A stretch of DNA of 64,000 bases from the NCBI GenBank assembly GCA_019022495.1, contig JAFEKR010000021.1, positions 372,001-436,000 on the forward strand, given 5' to 3'. Of this stretch, positions 10,941 to 22,717 are shown in pieces. The stretch's first letter is position 1; each line of letters opens with the position of its first letter. The notes beneath the pieces were generated by a model that saw only the letters and a list, made by a program, of their open reading frames with translations, ran no database searches and was not told the DNA's origin. A program made the translations under genes and the position numbers. The DNA is from Epichloe hybrida (lineage: Eukaryota > Ascomycota > Sordariomycetes > Hypocreales > Clavicipitaceae).

Positions 10941-13900
10941 GTTGAGATTTTTTAAATTTATATGACGAGACGATGGAAAACTGTTCGTATGTTTTCAATC
11001 AGGGCCCACTGGTGAGCAGCTTTCCGAGGTACCGTGCCAGTTGCAAGATGACGAAAGCTTTGCTCCAAGGTTCAGAATAATGTCTGGCAAAGTGAAAATA
11101 GGGAGCCAGTCGCGCAGTCCTGTTGTCTTCTTCCTTTCCCTAATGCGTATTTCTGCTCGTGAAAAAAATAACTTGGCCAAACCGAACGCAACGACAAAAC
11201 CTGACACAAGGATTGGGATGGGGCGCGGGCGGTGATGACGGCTGTGGGCAGTTGGCAATGCCGCTACTAATGCCGAGGGACTGACTGGGGTGATTTCTGA
11301 AATCTGAAGTTAGGTGTCAGGAAGTCAGGTTACGACGGAGGCCAAGATGAGATAACCGTGGGTTATCGGCGTCATTGAATCCGAGAGCTGTGTGTTTTTG
11401 TCCTTTGGCACACAGTTGACGACGACGTTTTATCCGTCTAGATGGCCAAATGTTCCTAAGAATAAGAATGGAAGATTGAGTTTGCTTCCTACACCACCAA
11501 CTCGAGACAAGGATAATTGGAAGGGGAGACAAGTGAGGGACCTGGAGGAGTGAGTGAGATTAGGCTGGCTCAAGCCTCCTTGCTGCCGTTCCGTATCTAT
11601 GCGGAACACCGGAGGGCTACCGGAGGGGAGGAACGGAGGATGTGGCAACATGCAATCAATATCCGCATGTGTGCAGATGAAGCGTGGAGGAGGCAGAGAA
11701 GTGGGAGGTTGCAGGTGAGGAGCAGAGACAAAAAGCGAGCATTTTATTGGACTGCCTGATGTTTTAGCGCCCTCCTGGCTCCAGGATGGCATCCATCTTC
11801 TCGCGCGCGCGTACAGTGTCTGCCAATCAAGATGCAGGAAATCCAAGACTAGGAGGCAGCAACGCAAAACCTCGCCCCCGTCGCGCCTGCCAACTATGTA
11901 CTTTAATAAGCCCAGCTTGTGACACGTTCTACTCGCTTCCCTCGGACCCTCGCTTCCCTCACTTCCCCAGACTAGGGGGACCGACCCTTTGAGCTACATG
12001 TAGAACACCAGAACTGAGAAGTTGAGAACAGACACCAGTGGGGGCGGAGGACGTGAAACTCAACTCCAGTAATTCAACCCCTGTAATCAGTTCACTGATA
12101 CCATCTTTCCCCGACCCTCAAGGGAGGCACCGGCAAACGACTTTATGCCGGCTTGCCAATTGGGGGCTTCGCCATCCCATTCATCGCAAACCGCGCCATG
12201 GCTGACGCACGCCCTGCACGCAACGCAAAGCTGATCTCCTTATCGCGCGTTTTTATCGGCGCTGCGATGTGCCAACTCACATCTTGTTTTGATGACGGGG
12301 CTAACGCATTGTCTTCCTCGTTGCGGCTGGGTACAACACCCATTACGTGCTTTGGGAGCTTTCACACTCCCTACCAGTCGGGCATGTATTTCCGGACTCA
12401 ATGATGGGGAGAAATTGTGGAATAATGCAAAGAATGGAAGAAAGAGACATGATTGACTATCTAGGAAATCTATAGGAGGGGAGAGGAAGCTCTACATGTA
12501 TATAAGCTTCTAGGTCTATTGGCAAAGAACAAAGAACCTGATTAATAAAAGCATTATTTAATAAATAAAGCGAGGTGTTTAGGTAAGCATAGCACGGATC
12601 ACGATAACAAACGCGATAACGAGAGGCTGTAGCAATAAAGGAGGAGTGGTGCCTAAGAACTGAGGCTGCAATATCCAGCAGAAACCCTTACATATTTTAG
12701 TGGGCTTAAAAATTCTCGACACATGAAGACATGCTATTATTAATACGTACACGAGCTGCATCTCTCAGCCCTCTCCCTCCTTGATAGTCTTCCCTCTCCA
12801 GGACCTCGGCGCCGATGCTAGTGTTGCATTCCTCGCTAGTCGCGGCCCCAATATTGCCTAATCCGAGAACTAGGATGTGTTGTTTCAAGCCTTCTCACTG
12901 GATCGTTTGTTCGTCTGTTATCAGGACGAAGAAATCATACACGATGCGTGCTCCGTACTCCGTACACACTCGTAATGATAATTAGTAAGGGACCTTTTGG
13001 CTCACCGATAAACAACCAGACGGTGACCAGACATGTCCAGCCACCAGCCTGACTTTGGTAGGAGCGGCTGCAGCGCCGTTACAGTGCGCCGCTTGGCTGG
13101 TCTCCGTTACGACATAGAAAATCGGTTTCGCAACCTCAAACGTGGAACCGCAGTTCATTTGATAACGTAACAAGCTTCTTATGGCTGCCCGAACTCATTA
13201 GTATCCTAATGCGCGGAGAAAGCTTCGGTATCCGCCCGGGCTAACTATTGTCCACTTCCGCTTTTTTTTCTAATAATAATTAGTCAAAGTGCGTATTACG
13301 GACTAATCCGTAAAAGGCCTTTAAAACAGGGATTAAAAGACCACACATCCGTTCGTACGGGCCTCTCGTACGAGCTTGTGGGGTAACGACGCAGAGGGGA
13401 AAAAGGAATGGTAGTATCAATCACAGGTCCAACCACTTAATCAAGAGGTCGCTTGTCGCGGTCATGATGAATTGGTCTGACTGGCCTGATGAATCTAATG
13501 TCGGATGCCTCGGATTAATTGATCAAGAGGTTGGAATCGGTCGGAATTAACTGATTTGATCGGCCAGATAATATTAATGATATCGGGCCGTTCAGATGAC
13601 TTGAATTTATAGATCTGATTGGACGGACTAATCTCGCTACCCTGGATTAAGGGCTTTGTTGTGTTGGTTAGACATAATTAATCTGATCGATCCGATGGAT
13701 CTGATGATTTTGATGGTATCGGATCGACTGGATAACTTGAATCAATTAATTAGATTGATCGGGCGAGTGTATGGGAAAGCGGCGGATGCACATTTAATTA
13801 ACGGATGCGCGTTCGGTTATCCCAGCCTGTTCCTGGACGTCAGTTACTGTTGTAACTCCGTTTGTAAAAGGGTGCGTGCAGGCAGATATTTTTGATTGGA

Positions 13901-14092
13901 TTCGATTGCAAATTGCAAATTCTGCGGTCGCCCATGCCCCACCTGAGTTCGAAAGCCCCCGCTGCCAAAAGTTATGAGACCCAAGTGTCTTCTTAACATG
14001 ATGATTCAGGAGGCTCGTCGGAATGCCTGCCTTGTCTCTCTCTCGTTCCCTTTCCCTCTCCCTACCCTTGGATCCCATCTTTCAAGAGCAAC
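10941..14092. other. Long gene-poor region with AT-rich, probably degenerate repeat DNA
   Basis: About 3.1 kb without a supportable gene. 10941-12400 looks like ordinary intergenic DNA upstream of the TamA-like gene. From about 12400 to 13800 base composition shifts to AT-rich, with many TAATTA words and a GATC/GAT-rich stretch at 13440-13770. This resembles an old RIP-eroded repeat, but no domain or terminal repeat can be identified. A CT-rich run lies at 14035-14065, just before the next gene. Confidence 0.5.
13440..13770. repeat. GAT-rich degenerate low-complexity stretch
   Basis: Short words such as GATTAATT, TGATCGG, GGATCTGAT and GACTGG recur irregularly over about 330 bases with no clear unit length. 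It could be an eroded minisatellite or RIP-damaged repeat. No coding potential is evident. Confidence 0.4.
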
Positions 14093-16149
14093 ATGAGCAA
14101 CATGAGCAACATGAGCAACATGAGCAACATGACGGCCAATCTGCATCTCCTGGGCATGCCGCCCGAAATCCGCTTCGCCATCTACAACGAATATGTTGCC
14201 ATCGACGGAGGCTATGTGCTTAATCCGCAGACTAGAAAATTAACTCCCGCGACCAATGCGAAGCATGATTATGCCCTTCAGCTCACATGCAAACAAATTG
14301 CTCACGAGATGAGAGGCCTCGCGCTCCGTCGTAACACAGTGAACTTTTATACGGAATACTCCGATAAGCACCGCATTCGAGCTGCCTGTTTTCACCACAT
14401 CCAGACCTCGATGCTCGCTTAAATGGTTTTTTTTATCAGAAGAATAAAACGAAACGGGGCGACTGATGTTACACCCGATGCTGAGGGTAACGGTGATGCT
14501 GCCAATGACGATGACGACGCTGACAACGACGCTGACAACGACGCTGACAACGACGCTGACAACGACGCTGACAACGACGCTGACAACGACGCTGACAACG
14601 ACGCTGACAACGACGCTGACAACGACGCTGACAACGACGCTGACGGCGATTTCGGAGTATCGTACTACACACAAGACATAGTTGAAGAAGTTGTCAAAGA
14701 GTTTCCCCAACTCGAACGTGTCTTCCAGGCCGTATATAACTACTACCCGAAACGTGTTGGCAAGATCGACTTCGACGTTGCAAATCACTTTGGCATCGCG
14801 CCTTCAGTCTTTTCTAGAGCTGCCTGGCGCACTTTTCAACTTGCGACAAAAAAGGGACTAATCCCAAAGAATGATTTGGGCTACATACTACGGGACCCCG
14901 AGAATGCGTACGCATTTTCTGAAGAATTTCCCCCTTGGTGCTACAACCCCACACGAAGTGATCTTCTTAGATTTGGGCCCAACCCTTGTATGCGAGCTGG
15001 CTACCGCTACTGGACAAAGCCCCATATTAGCGCACTTGGCGAGCGGCATTACACGCAGGGCAAATACAGATTTTCTGCTGCATCCAAGGCTATACGATAT
15101 CTATCTTATCATTGTCCAAAACATGTACGGATGCAAATAAAACGCATATGCCTTCATGAGGACTCTATTAGCGTGGCATTCCCCGAGTGCCACGCGCTTG
15201 GCTTAATCCCATTTTGCCAGGAGAACCGCCATCTTCGTGTCAAACGTCGAGTCAATTTATGGAGAACTGTGTTCCGAACACCCGTAGGTGTTCAGACCTT
15301 TTGCTGGACACCCGAAACCGACTGGATTATAGCCGCAGATGGCGAGCTTGACGGAGAAGGCTGTGTAAATAGGGCAAGACGAAGTACCAAGCAGCTCTCG
15401 GACCAGTTCACCGTCTGGGTAAAAGAAGCACTGGAACTGGCTCGCTCAGGTATGCCCAAGGGCTCATTTGAGCTGGTTTTCGATGGAAACCCATTGCCAG
15501 AGCTCTCCACTCGGGTTTTTCGTGATATTATTCAGCGGGATGCTGTTTGGCAGCGGCTGATTGAAATGAAGTGTGCTCAATGTGATGTTGTCGAATTAGA
15601 AGAGGCTGATCGAGAAGCAATACCATTTGTTAGCATGTTATTCCCGTTGAGTAAGTATACTCAATTCACATGACTTGGAAATCGTCACTCACACAGGCTC
15701 TAGGCTTTTTCAAGGGTTATCCAGATGCGTTGGACGACATAGCTATTAATAAGCACGAGCTCTTGCGGTGTTCCTTCGAGACTGGCCCAAGCATCTGGGA
15801 CGTGACTACCGAGTCCAGAAAATACTGCTCCTCGAAGCCAGGAAAGAAAGCGGTCCTTGAAGTTTATGAAGCCCTCAAGTACCGTGCAGACGAGTTCATC
15901 AACATGGCCTACCCGCTATCCCCGTGGACAAAAGTCATAGCGGAAGAAATTCTACCGGAATTCTTCGACCTTGATCAAGAGGTGGAGCCAATCTCGGATG
16001 ATTGGTTAGATTTGCCCGGCCCGGACTCGGAAGAAGCCGATGGTACAGATGGCGGCGAAGACGAGGAGCCACTCGAAAGCCACGGTTCTCAAGATGAAGG
16101 TCATGCGATGTCTCATGTCACGACGCCGACTAATGACACGAGGGATTGA
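14093..16149 (+). pseudogene. Hypothetical ascomycete protein with (DADN) repeat, interrupted by one in-frame stop
   Basis: One frame runs from 14093 through a TAA at 14420-14422 (followed directly by ATG) to a GTAAGT donor at 15651. A 53-base intron ends at 15703 and the frame closes at 16149, giving 668 codons including the two stops. The start sits in a repeated ATGAGCAAC array, so the true initiator is ambiguous. The N-terminus, with MPPEIRFAIYNEYV and LTCKQIAHEMRGLALR, resembles an F-box-like region found in many uncharacterised filamentous-fungal proteins. Ten perfect 12-base units (14521-14640) encode Asp-Ala-Asp-Asn. The C-terminal 50 residues are acidic. Because both halves share a frame and read as one protein, the simplest reading is a nonsense mutation; an unrecognised intron or a sequencing error are alternatives. 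Function unknown. Confidence 0.6.
14521..14640. repeat. Perfect 12-base tandem repeat, 10 copies
   Basis: The unit TGACAACGACGC is repeated ten times without a mismatch and stays in frame inside the hypothetical gene. Perfect copies suggest recent expansion. Confidence 0.95.
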
Positions 16150-17639
16150 ATGTTTTGGAAGAAGGAAATTTGCGCCCCCTTGGGACATTTTTCAAATACA
16201 GGAGAGAGGGCCTCATGAAGTTTTGGACAAACGCGGTACATGGTGTCGGAATGACCAAAGATGTATTAGGCAGAATGCAGCGGGGATTCCAATCTGTCGC
16301 ATGCCTTTATCCCCCGTGATCCTGATCTGAACCAAACTTTTTTCTCCAATCCATGCCAGAGCAAGCACTGGAAAAGCAGGCCACTCACCGCGCTTCTTAT
16401 ACCACGGTCTCACTCACCTCTCACCTCTCGGTCATGATGGATGGGTTGCGGCAGGGCAACCTACGCCGGGCTGACTCTTGAACCGCAACTTCCACAAGTC
16501 GGCAAGTTCCGACCCAACTTTTACAGACGGATAGACACCGGCCCAGCAATCTGATAATTAAGGGGGGTGCAAAGGCCCCCTTGCCGGCGCGACGAGGGCC
16601 ACGTTACCCACAGGGAGGATCAGCGCTACCGTGCTGGCGGCGCTAACGAAGGCCGAGAAAAGGGAAAAAAAAAAAAACCAAGTCGTGCGTGTTACGGGGG
16701 GTGCAACGGGGGTAAAGCGGTGATGGCTTGGCTCGAACCCGGGGTTTCATCCACCAATGACCATCCATCACGGCCAAGTCGTCAGCTTTCAGCCTCGCTG
16801 CGCAGGCTGCGCAGGCCAGGCACGCAGAGGTGACTGATAAAAACTGGGCAGACAAAACCCCGCTCCCGTAGAGGCGGAAGGAAGGATGCTGTGCCACCCA
16901 CCTGTTCATCTGGGTTTTGTCGGGAAAAAATCCTGCATGTATAAAAAACCTCTGGGGCAATTTTTGCAAGTTGGGGGCCGTTTCGTCGGCCAACGAAAGT
17001 GAATGATGCCCCCCCCCCTCGACGGGTCCTTTTTTTTTTGTCTCGGAGTCCACTCATACATGTACATATATACGGGATCACCAAGGTCGCCGGCCTGATG
17101 AAGACGTTTGGGGGGGGGGGGGTTGTGTTTGAGGGTAACGCCCATCCCTGCGCTTGCTTCTCGCGGCTCTCTGCCGAAAAGGGGGCTTGGCTTTGGCTTG
17201 GCTTGGCGGGGTTCCGTCGCCACGGGCCGCGACCACGTGTGTGCGTATATACCTTTTTTTTTTTTTTTTTTTTTCCCCAAGACGACGACACCACCCGGCG
17301 TGGCCCAGGAATTTGTCAACAACACACAAGAGACTGGTGCGCAAGACCGAGTCAACTTGCTCGGAATCACGGGAGTTCCGAGTCATGCTGACATGGGCTG
17401 GCTGGCTGGGCGCGTGGGTGTGACGACAGGGAAAACCAGGGAACACAGTTACACAGCACAAGGCAAAGGGGGGGGACCAGACAAGAGCTCAATTCGATCT
17501 CTCTTTCCAGATCTGGCGAAAAACGGTAGGTGCACGGTGGGCCCGCGCCGAGATGATGTTTTAGCACAGGGCTGAGAGCTAGCTCTTCTTCAGCGGGCCG
17601 AGATGGAGATGGAGATGGAGATGGAGCCGGCCAACTTTG

Positions 17640-17690
17640 AGTGGGTGGGGTGGGGGCCGGGTGGGGGCCGGGTGGGGGGGCGAGGCCAGG
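17640..17690 (+). repeat. G-rich tandem repeat with G-quadruplex potential
   Basis: Runs of three to seven G separated by T or CC form imperfect repeats of GGGTGGGGGCCG. Four or more G-runs with short loops fit the G-quadruplex pattern. The position is intergenic, just outside the inverted-repeat element. Confidence 0.6.
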
Positions 17691-17706
17691 AACAAAAGGA
17701 CGCCAA

Positions 17707-17960
17707 CATACATATCTCCTTAGGCGTCCTAAGCCTTGTGGAGTCACGTCAGCTAGGGTCTGTATCCAATTAGACAGAAGTGAATAAGAGATACATTTGC
17801 TTATGTATAAATAGGCTAATACTAAATGTACTGCTAATTTTGCCTGTACAAAGCGCTACACCACACTTTCGCGTACTTACGCGGTCACTGACCTTATGGC
17901 AGGGGGGTAGTGGGGGCCCCACGGATCCACAAGGCTTAGGACGCCTAAGGAGATGTATGT
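17707..17960. mobile_element. Small non-coding inverted-repeat element (MITE-like, about 250 bases)
   Basis: Bases 17716-17742 are the exact reverse complement of 17926-17952 (27 of 27). The similarity extends outward through ACATACAT with a 2-base gap. Each arm also holds a smaller palindrome, CTTAGG-CGT-CCTAAG. The interior is AT-richer than its surroundings and has no ORF. This is the structure of a miniature inverted-repeat transposable element. I cannot assign a superfamily and see no certain target-site duplication. Confidence 0.75.
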
Positions 17961-18689
17961 GCGCGTAACATACAATCCGATCTTGCTCTCTCTCTCGTCG
18001 TCACACGCCGTGCAAGACACGTACAGACATGAACAGACGTGTTACACAGAGGCGCATGCATGTCGCAGACGGCGGGCGAGCGGGCGGGCGAGCGGGCGGG
18101 CGGTCCCGTCCAGGCCTGAAATCCCCTTGTTAGACACGCAGAAAGTTTGAAAGAAAACAGCGAGGCTGGACCCGAGCCGTTTCTCGCCCGTGGCCGTGCC
18201 CTAGGTGGATGGATGGATGGGAAGCGGCCATGACTACCTACGCATTGCAATGTTCCATCATGGGCTGCATTGCATGCGTGTGTATGTGACCAGTGCCCTT
18301 TTTTTCGGGGTTTGACCAAGTGCGCCGGCCCCCTCGTCTCCATAGGACGGACAGGTACGGGGGACTCGGGACGACAACGATCTGGGTCCTGCAATGGCAC
18401 CTCCCGATGCTAAGTCGTCGGTAGTGCATGGGACGATAACACACGTACTACATGCATCTTGTACTTTGACGGCCGGGTGTGGATGGAGCCATCGTCTTTT
18501 GGTGGGGGGGGGGGTTTGTTGATGCCTGGACATTATATATGGCTCGCATCACCAAACACACAACTTGGTTGACCTTGGACCTTTTGTTTGATTCTCAGCT
18601 AGACTCTCCTTCCATGGGCGAGGTTTCCCATTCTCCGAGACTATCCATCTACATAGCTCAACTCATCACCAGGCCCTCTTCCAGCAAGC

Positions 18690-20516
18690 ATGACCATGAC
18701 TTTACCGTCGGGGCCAGGGCCAGGACCGTGCTGGAACTTGGCGGCCAGCTCGGACACGACACCAAGCGACCCCGTCACCTTCACAACAGTACCCTTTCCC
18801 CTCTCGCCAACATCACCGACATCGATGACGACAACGGGGGAGTCGTCGCCCCCATCCACCGTTGCATTTCCGCCGGCCCCGGCATCGGGCCTGTCGCCCC
18901 AGCCTTCGAGTCGCAGCAGAAACCGCAGACGCAACTCCAGGAGCTCGGCCGCGTCCTCATCGCTCCCCAACCCCACGGAGCTCAGCATGGAGGATGACTG
19001 GACAAGGGTCAAGTGTCCCAAGGAGAAGAAGAGAATCCAGAACAGAGTGGCTCAGAGAACATATCGTGAGTTGTGCAACAGCTGACAGCTGGGCGACGGG
19101 CTATTTCTGTGGCTTCACCCTGCCGCCCCCCCGCCGCCCCAAACAAGGTAGCCCACGCTGACAGAAGAGTGCTGTCCAAACAGGTCACCGCATGAAGGCA
19201 CGACTTGGGGAGCTTCAAGCCAGGCTGGACAACCACGAGCGGCAAAGAATCGAGTATGCCGCTCACAGCACCGGTCATGCGCCGGACAGCGCCGCGGCCA
19301 GTACCGGGACCGGTACCGGAACCGGTACCGGAACCCTGAATCAGAACGTGGCCATGACGAACGAGCAACGACGGTCCACCATGGCTATCATCCTACCACC
19401 CGGCAGCGGCGTGCAGGAGCATGTCATGGAAGATTCAGAACCAGCGTTTTACGCGCACAACACGCACAGCACGCAATATCTCGGCAGCCCCCCGAATTCC
19501 CATCCCTCGCCGCAGGCTCCAGACGGGCTGCTCTCCCCGCCAGGTCGACCAGACTTTGAGCAGCAGCAGCAGCAGCAGCAGTCCGACAAGACATGCCAAG
19601 ATTTCTTCGTCCTCGACTGCTTGCGCTTCCAATCCCAGCTCGTCCACAGGCTGAGCACCATCGAGCAGGATGCTCCTCCCTACCCCGGACAACCCCTGTA
19701 CAACGGCTCGCCCGGGCCCTCGTTGCCGCAAGGTTCGTACCAACAACTCCACGGCCAAGTAAGTGTGGAATTTTAGGGGGAAAAGGGGGGGGCGCTGGCC
19801 GTTACTGACCTGGCCATGCAGGGATGGACGCGATGAACCAGGACCACGTGGGCTGTATGAACGCCTTCACACCGGCAGCACACATGCACGACCACCTGGA
19901 CCTGTCATTCGACGGCGCGAGAAACGGCTGGACGACTGACGCCTTTGGGCTCAAGACCCGATCCTCTCCGTCGCCAATCATGCAAATGAGCTTTCCTCAA
20001 ATGCCAGACCTGCCAGACCTGCCAGACCCCCGTGTTGTTCCCGCTCTCGAGCCCATGCCGGACCCTTGCCTTCTCCCGCCACCTCTGGGGGCGAGCCCGT
20101 CCCCCCCGGAGGCAAGGGGCTCGAGGACCGAGGCAGGAGTGGAGAGCGTGATGCGACACGCCCGCGATGACGCCGGGTTCAACACATTCGAGGAAGTGGC
20201 GACGGCGCACTACGAGGCGAGCTTCGGGAACGCCTCGCCGCTGTCCACGGAGCAGCATCCGAGCCGCGGCGGGCGCCGAGAGATTCTCCAAACGGCCACC
20301 GCCATGCTGAGCTCGGAAGCCTCGTGGAAGCAGGGCCAGCTGGCATCTCTCTTTCTCAGCAAAGATGCCTCCTCCAGCGTGGCCGAGTCACTGGAGTCGA
20401 TGAAGAAGACTGTCCAGCAAGAGGTATGCCGAAACGTCTACGACGTCCATCAAGGCTGACAATGATGCAGGCAGACTGAGAAGCAGCTGCTCCGTGTGGT
20501 GGAAGCGTGCATCTGA
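18690..20516 (+). CDS. bZIP transcription factor
   Basis: Proposed exons are 18690-19065, 19184-19732, 19822-20423 and 20475-20516, giving 522 residues. The basic region KEKKRIQNRVAQRTYRHRMK is rebuilt exactly across intron 1 (GTGAGT/AACAG) and is followed by the leucine-zipper start LGELQARL. It is preceded by EDDWTRVKCP, a common context in this fungal bZIP group. Gln (19560-19581) and Thr-Gly low-complexity tracts follow. The conserved C-terminal part includes FNTFEEVATAHYEASFGNASP. The exon 2/3 junction is uncertain: the strong donor GTAAGT at 19759 does not keep frame with the acceptor at 19821, whereas the weaker GTTCGT at 19733 does. The last intron uses GTATGC and the second of two tandem CAG acceptors. 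Target genes are unknown. Confidence 0.8.
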
Positions 20517-20972
20517 GATGCATCTTGTCTTGTTGCAATCGGGCGGGGACATGGGTTTTTTTTTTTCATTTCTCATTTTTTGCGAAATTGAGTTGTTTCT
20601 AATAAGCTCGCGTTCTTTGTGGATTGGAAAAAACATGCGGGGTGACGTTGTCGGATGGGGAAAGAACAGCTGGATGTGGGTACAAGAAGTGACATGGGTA
20701 CAATAAGTCAACTTGGTGCATTCATTGGTTTCGGGGGCCGGCGCTACATGTAGGGCACACTCTTGGTTGGGGGGGGGGGGTGGATCGTGACTTTTGTCTT
20801 GTCTTCTTCTTTCATAGGGCCGCGGAAAAAGTAACTCCGCATGTAGCACTTTGTTTTCTCGGCGTGTTTCACTGCGGGGCTCACAATTCGTTAAAATCTA
20901 ATCCACTCCCCCCTTCCCCATCGTCCACTTCCAGCTGAACACAAATAAAACAAAAAAAAGTCTTCACAAACC
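20517..20972. other. Intergenic region upstream of the thioesterase-like gene
   Basis: No gene seen. T-rich and G-rich runs occur (20557, 20770). The segment carries the bZIP 3' region and the promoter of the next gene. Confidence 0.6.
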
Positions 20973-22105
20973 ATGTATCCCGGCGGCCCCAACCCAACCC
21001 AAGTCCAGTACGTGCCCGCCGGAAAGGCTGCGAACCCGCCCCTGCCCCTCGTCCTGATCCATGACGGCGGCGGCACGACCTTTAGCTACTTCATCCTCGG
21101 GAGCTTGGCGCGCGATGTCTGGGCGGTCCACAACCCCAGGTATTTCGACGGGCTGCCTTGGGAGGGGGGCATAGATGAGATGGCGAGGACGTACCTCGGG
21201 TATCTCGCGGACGAAGGCCTTTCGGGGCCCATCATTCTGGGAGGTGAGTTTTTTTTTCCTGGGAGAGGGGAGGGGCGGAAGGGAGATGATGAGATTGAGA
21301 ACTTGTAACAACTCACATTCTCGAAAACTTGGGGAAAAAAAAAACAAGGCTGGTCCCTCGGCGGATTCCTCTCCCTCACCATGGCGCACATGATTGCCCT
21401 CGACCCAGACGCACACCCCGTCTCCGTGGCCGGCATGCTCATCATCGACTCCCCCTACCACATTGCCCGGAGTAGCATCACGCAGCCCGTTTTCAAGGCA
21501 CGGCTCACCAACATACCGGACTTGGTCAAGAAGTCGTTCGAAAACTGCGACGCCATGCTGCAGAACTGGCATCTTCCGCGGTGGACCGGTGGCGAGTTCG
21601 CGCGAGACGCCGACTTGGCCGTCGGCGGACGGACTTCAAACTCGGGCCCTCGGAGGTGCTGCACGTACCTTCGGCGGGGGGGCCCGAGACCTGGAGCATC
21701 ATCTCGACCGAGAAGCAGGGAACCGGGTCTGCGACTGCGACTGCGAATGCGAATGCGAATGCGGGAGAATCATCTGGCCTCGCGCCGGGGTCGCCCCCGC
21801 CGGCTGTGCTCATACGGTGCACCAGGGCCGTGAGACCGGTGGCCGAGAGCCAGGGTGTTGCTGCCCCGTGCCTGGTGGACTTGTTCCGGGGCGAGAGGCT
21901 GCTGGGCTGGGAGGGCAGGTATGCCGAGTTCATCAAGGCGGTCATTGAGGTGGATGCGGACCACTTTGGGCTCTTTGACAGGGCTGACGCGGCGAGGATG
22001 GACGACGTGACGGCGAGGCTGGGCTGGGGGCTGGAGATGCTGGATGGGCTGAGCGGCAAGTCGAGGGCCAAGGGGGGGAAGAAGATGTCTTGCTTGTTTC
22101 GATAG
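20973..22105 (+). pseudogene. Thioesterase-type alpha/beta hydrolase with an apparent frameshift
   Basis: Exon 1 (20973-21243) joins exon 2 at 21349 through a 105-base intron (GTGAGT/ACAAG) and rebuilds the nucleophile elbow GWSLGG. LVLIHDGGGTTFSYF near the start matches the thioesterase/hydrolase entry strand. After WHLPRWTGGEFARDADLAVG (to about 21630) the open frame becomes arginine-rich nonsense, while the +2 frame continues sensibly: DFKLGPSEVLHVP, AVLIRCTRAV, CLVDLFRGERLLGWEGRYAEFI and ADHFGLF, the last with the likely catalytic His. No GT-AG intron of plausible size joins the two frames. The gene therefore has a one-base loss (or equivalent) near 21625-21640, or the assembly has an error there. 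The family resembles stand-alone thioesterases related to polyketide-synthase TE domains; the substrate is unknown. A GCGACT/GCGAAT hexamer repeat lies at 21733-21765. Confidence 0.6.
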
Positions 22106-22717
22106 GACCGGGGAAAGATGAGAAGCAAGCGGCGGGGTGATGGATCGCAGTGATGGACTGCAGTGATGGACTGCCGTGATGGACTACAGTGATGCGATAA
22201 AAAGTACCGAATGCGAGATGCAAGCAAAGTTTATACGGTCCGAGACGTCGCGTGTAGCTCAAGCAGCTTTGTCGGGCCGTCGAATCGAACTTGGCCGGAG
22301 CAAGTGTTTCGTACAGACGTCGGCCGGGAGTCGGACCGGGACTTGCTTACGGATTTGGTAGCCACGGATCAACTGCCCCCGCTGCCGGGTGGGGGGGGGG
22401 GGGAAATGTATGATGACTAAGCTGTACGGCCCGTAAGGTGATTAGGGTAGGTGGGTTGGGTACGAGAAGACCCCCTGCAGGGCACCCGCCCCGGTGACAA
22501 TATATCATCCCCCTGAGAATCTGTGTGAATCTGCGTGGCTGCCGACATCAACGTCGATCGGATCCCACGGATCCCACGGATCTCACGGGGCCTAATAAAA
22601 GGGGGGTCGAGGACTCTCTTCTCCGAAACCTCGGCACGGAAACCTACCTACAACGTCTTTTCCCCTTGGGGTTGTCATTCCAGCGCCAGTCTCCCGTCTC
22701 TCGTCTCCCCTCCAACA
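22106..22717. other. Intergenic region and MFS promoter
   Basis: Contains a short GTGATGGACTGCA-like repeat at 22137-22190 and a G-run at 22391-22402. No separate gene seen. Confidence 0.55.

Larger units (their letters stand above)
16150..18689. other. Low-complexity intergenic region with a small inverted-repeat element
   Basis: About 2.5 kb without a supported gene. It contains homopolymer runs (A at 16665, C at 17010, G at 17110, T at about 17253-17274), a GGAGAT hexamer run at 17602-17626, a G-rich repeat at 17640-17690, a GCGGGCGA-type run at 18073-18103 and the inverted-repeat element described separately. The 3' part is the promoter region of the bZIP gene. Confidence 0.6.

Noticed and set aside
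13345..13375. Resemblance to the large-subunit rRNA sarcin-ricin loop (TACGAGAGG on the minus strand)
   Set aside because: The match is about ten bases and the flanks do not resemble rRNA.
16725..16800. tRNA-like B-box GGTTCGAGCC on the minus strand with a possible 7-base stem GTGATGG/CCATCAC
   Set aside because: The spacing (about 53 bases) is too short, the T-stem does not pair and no D-arm or anticodon arm can be drawn.
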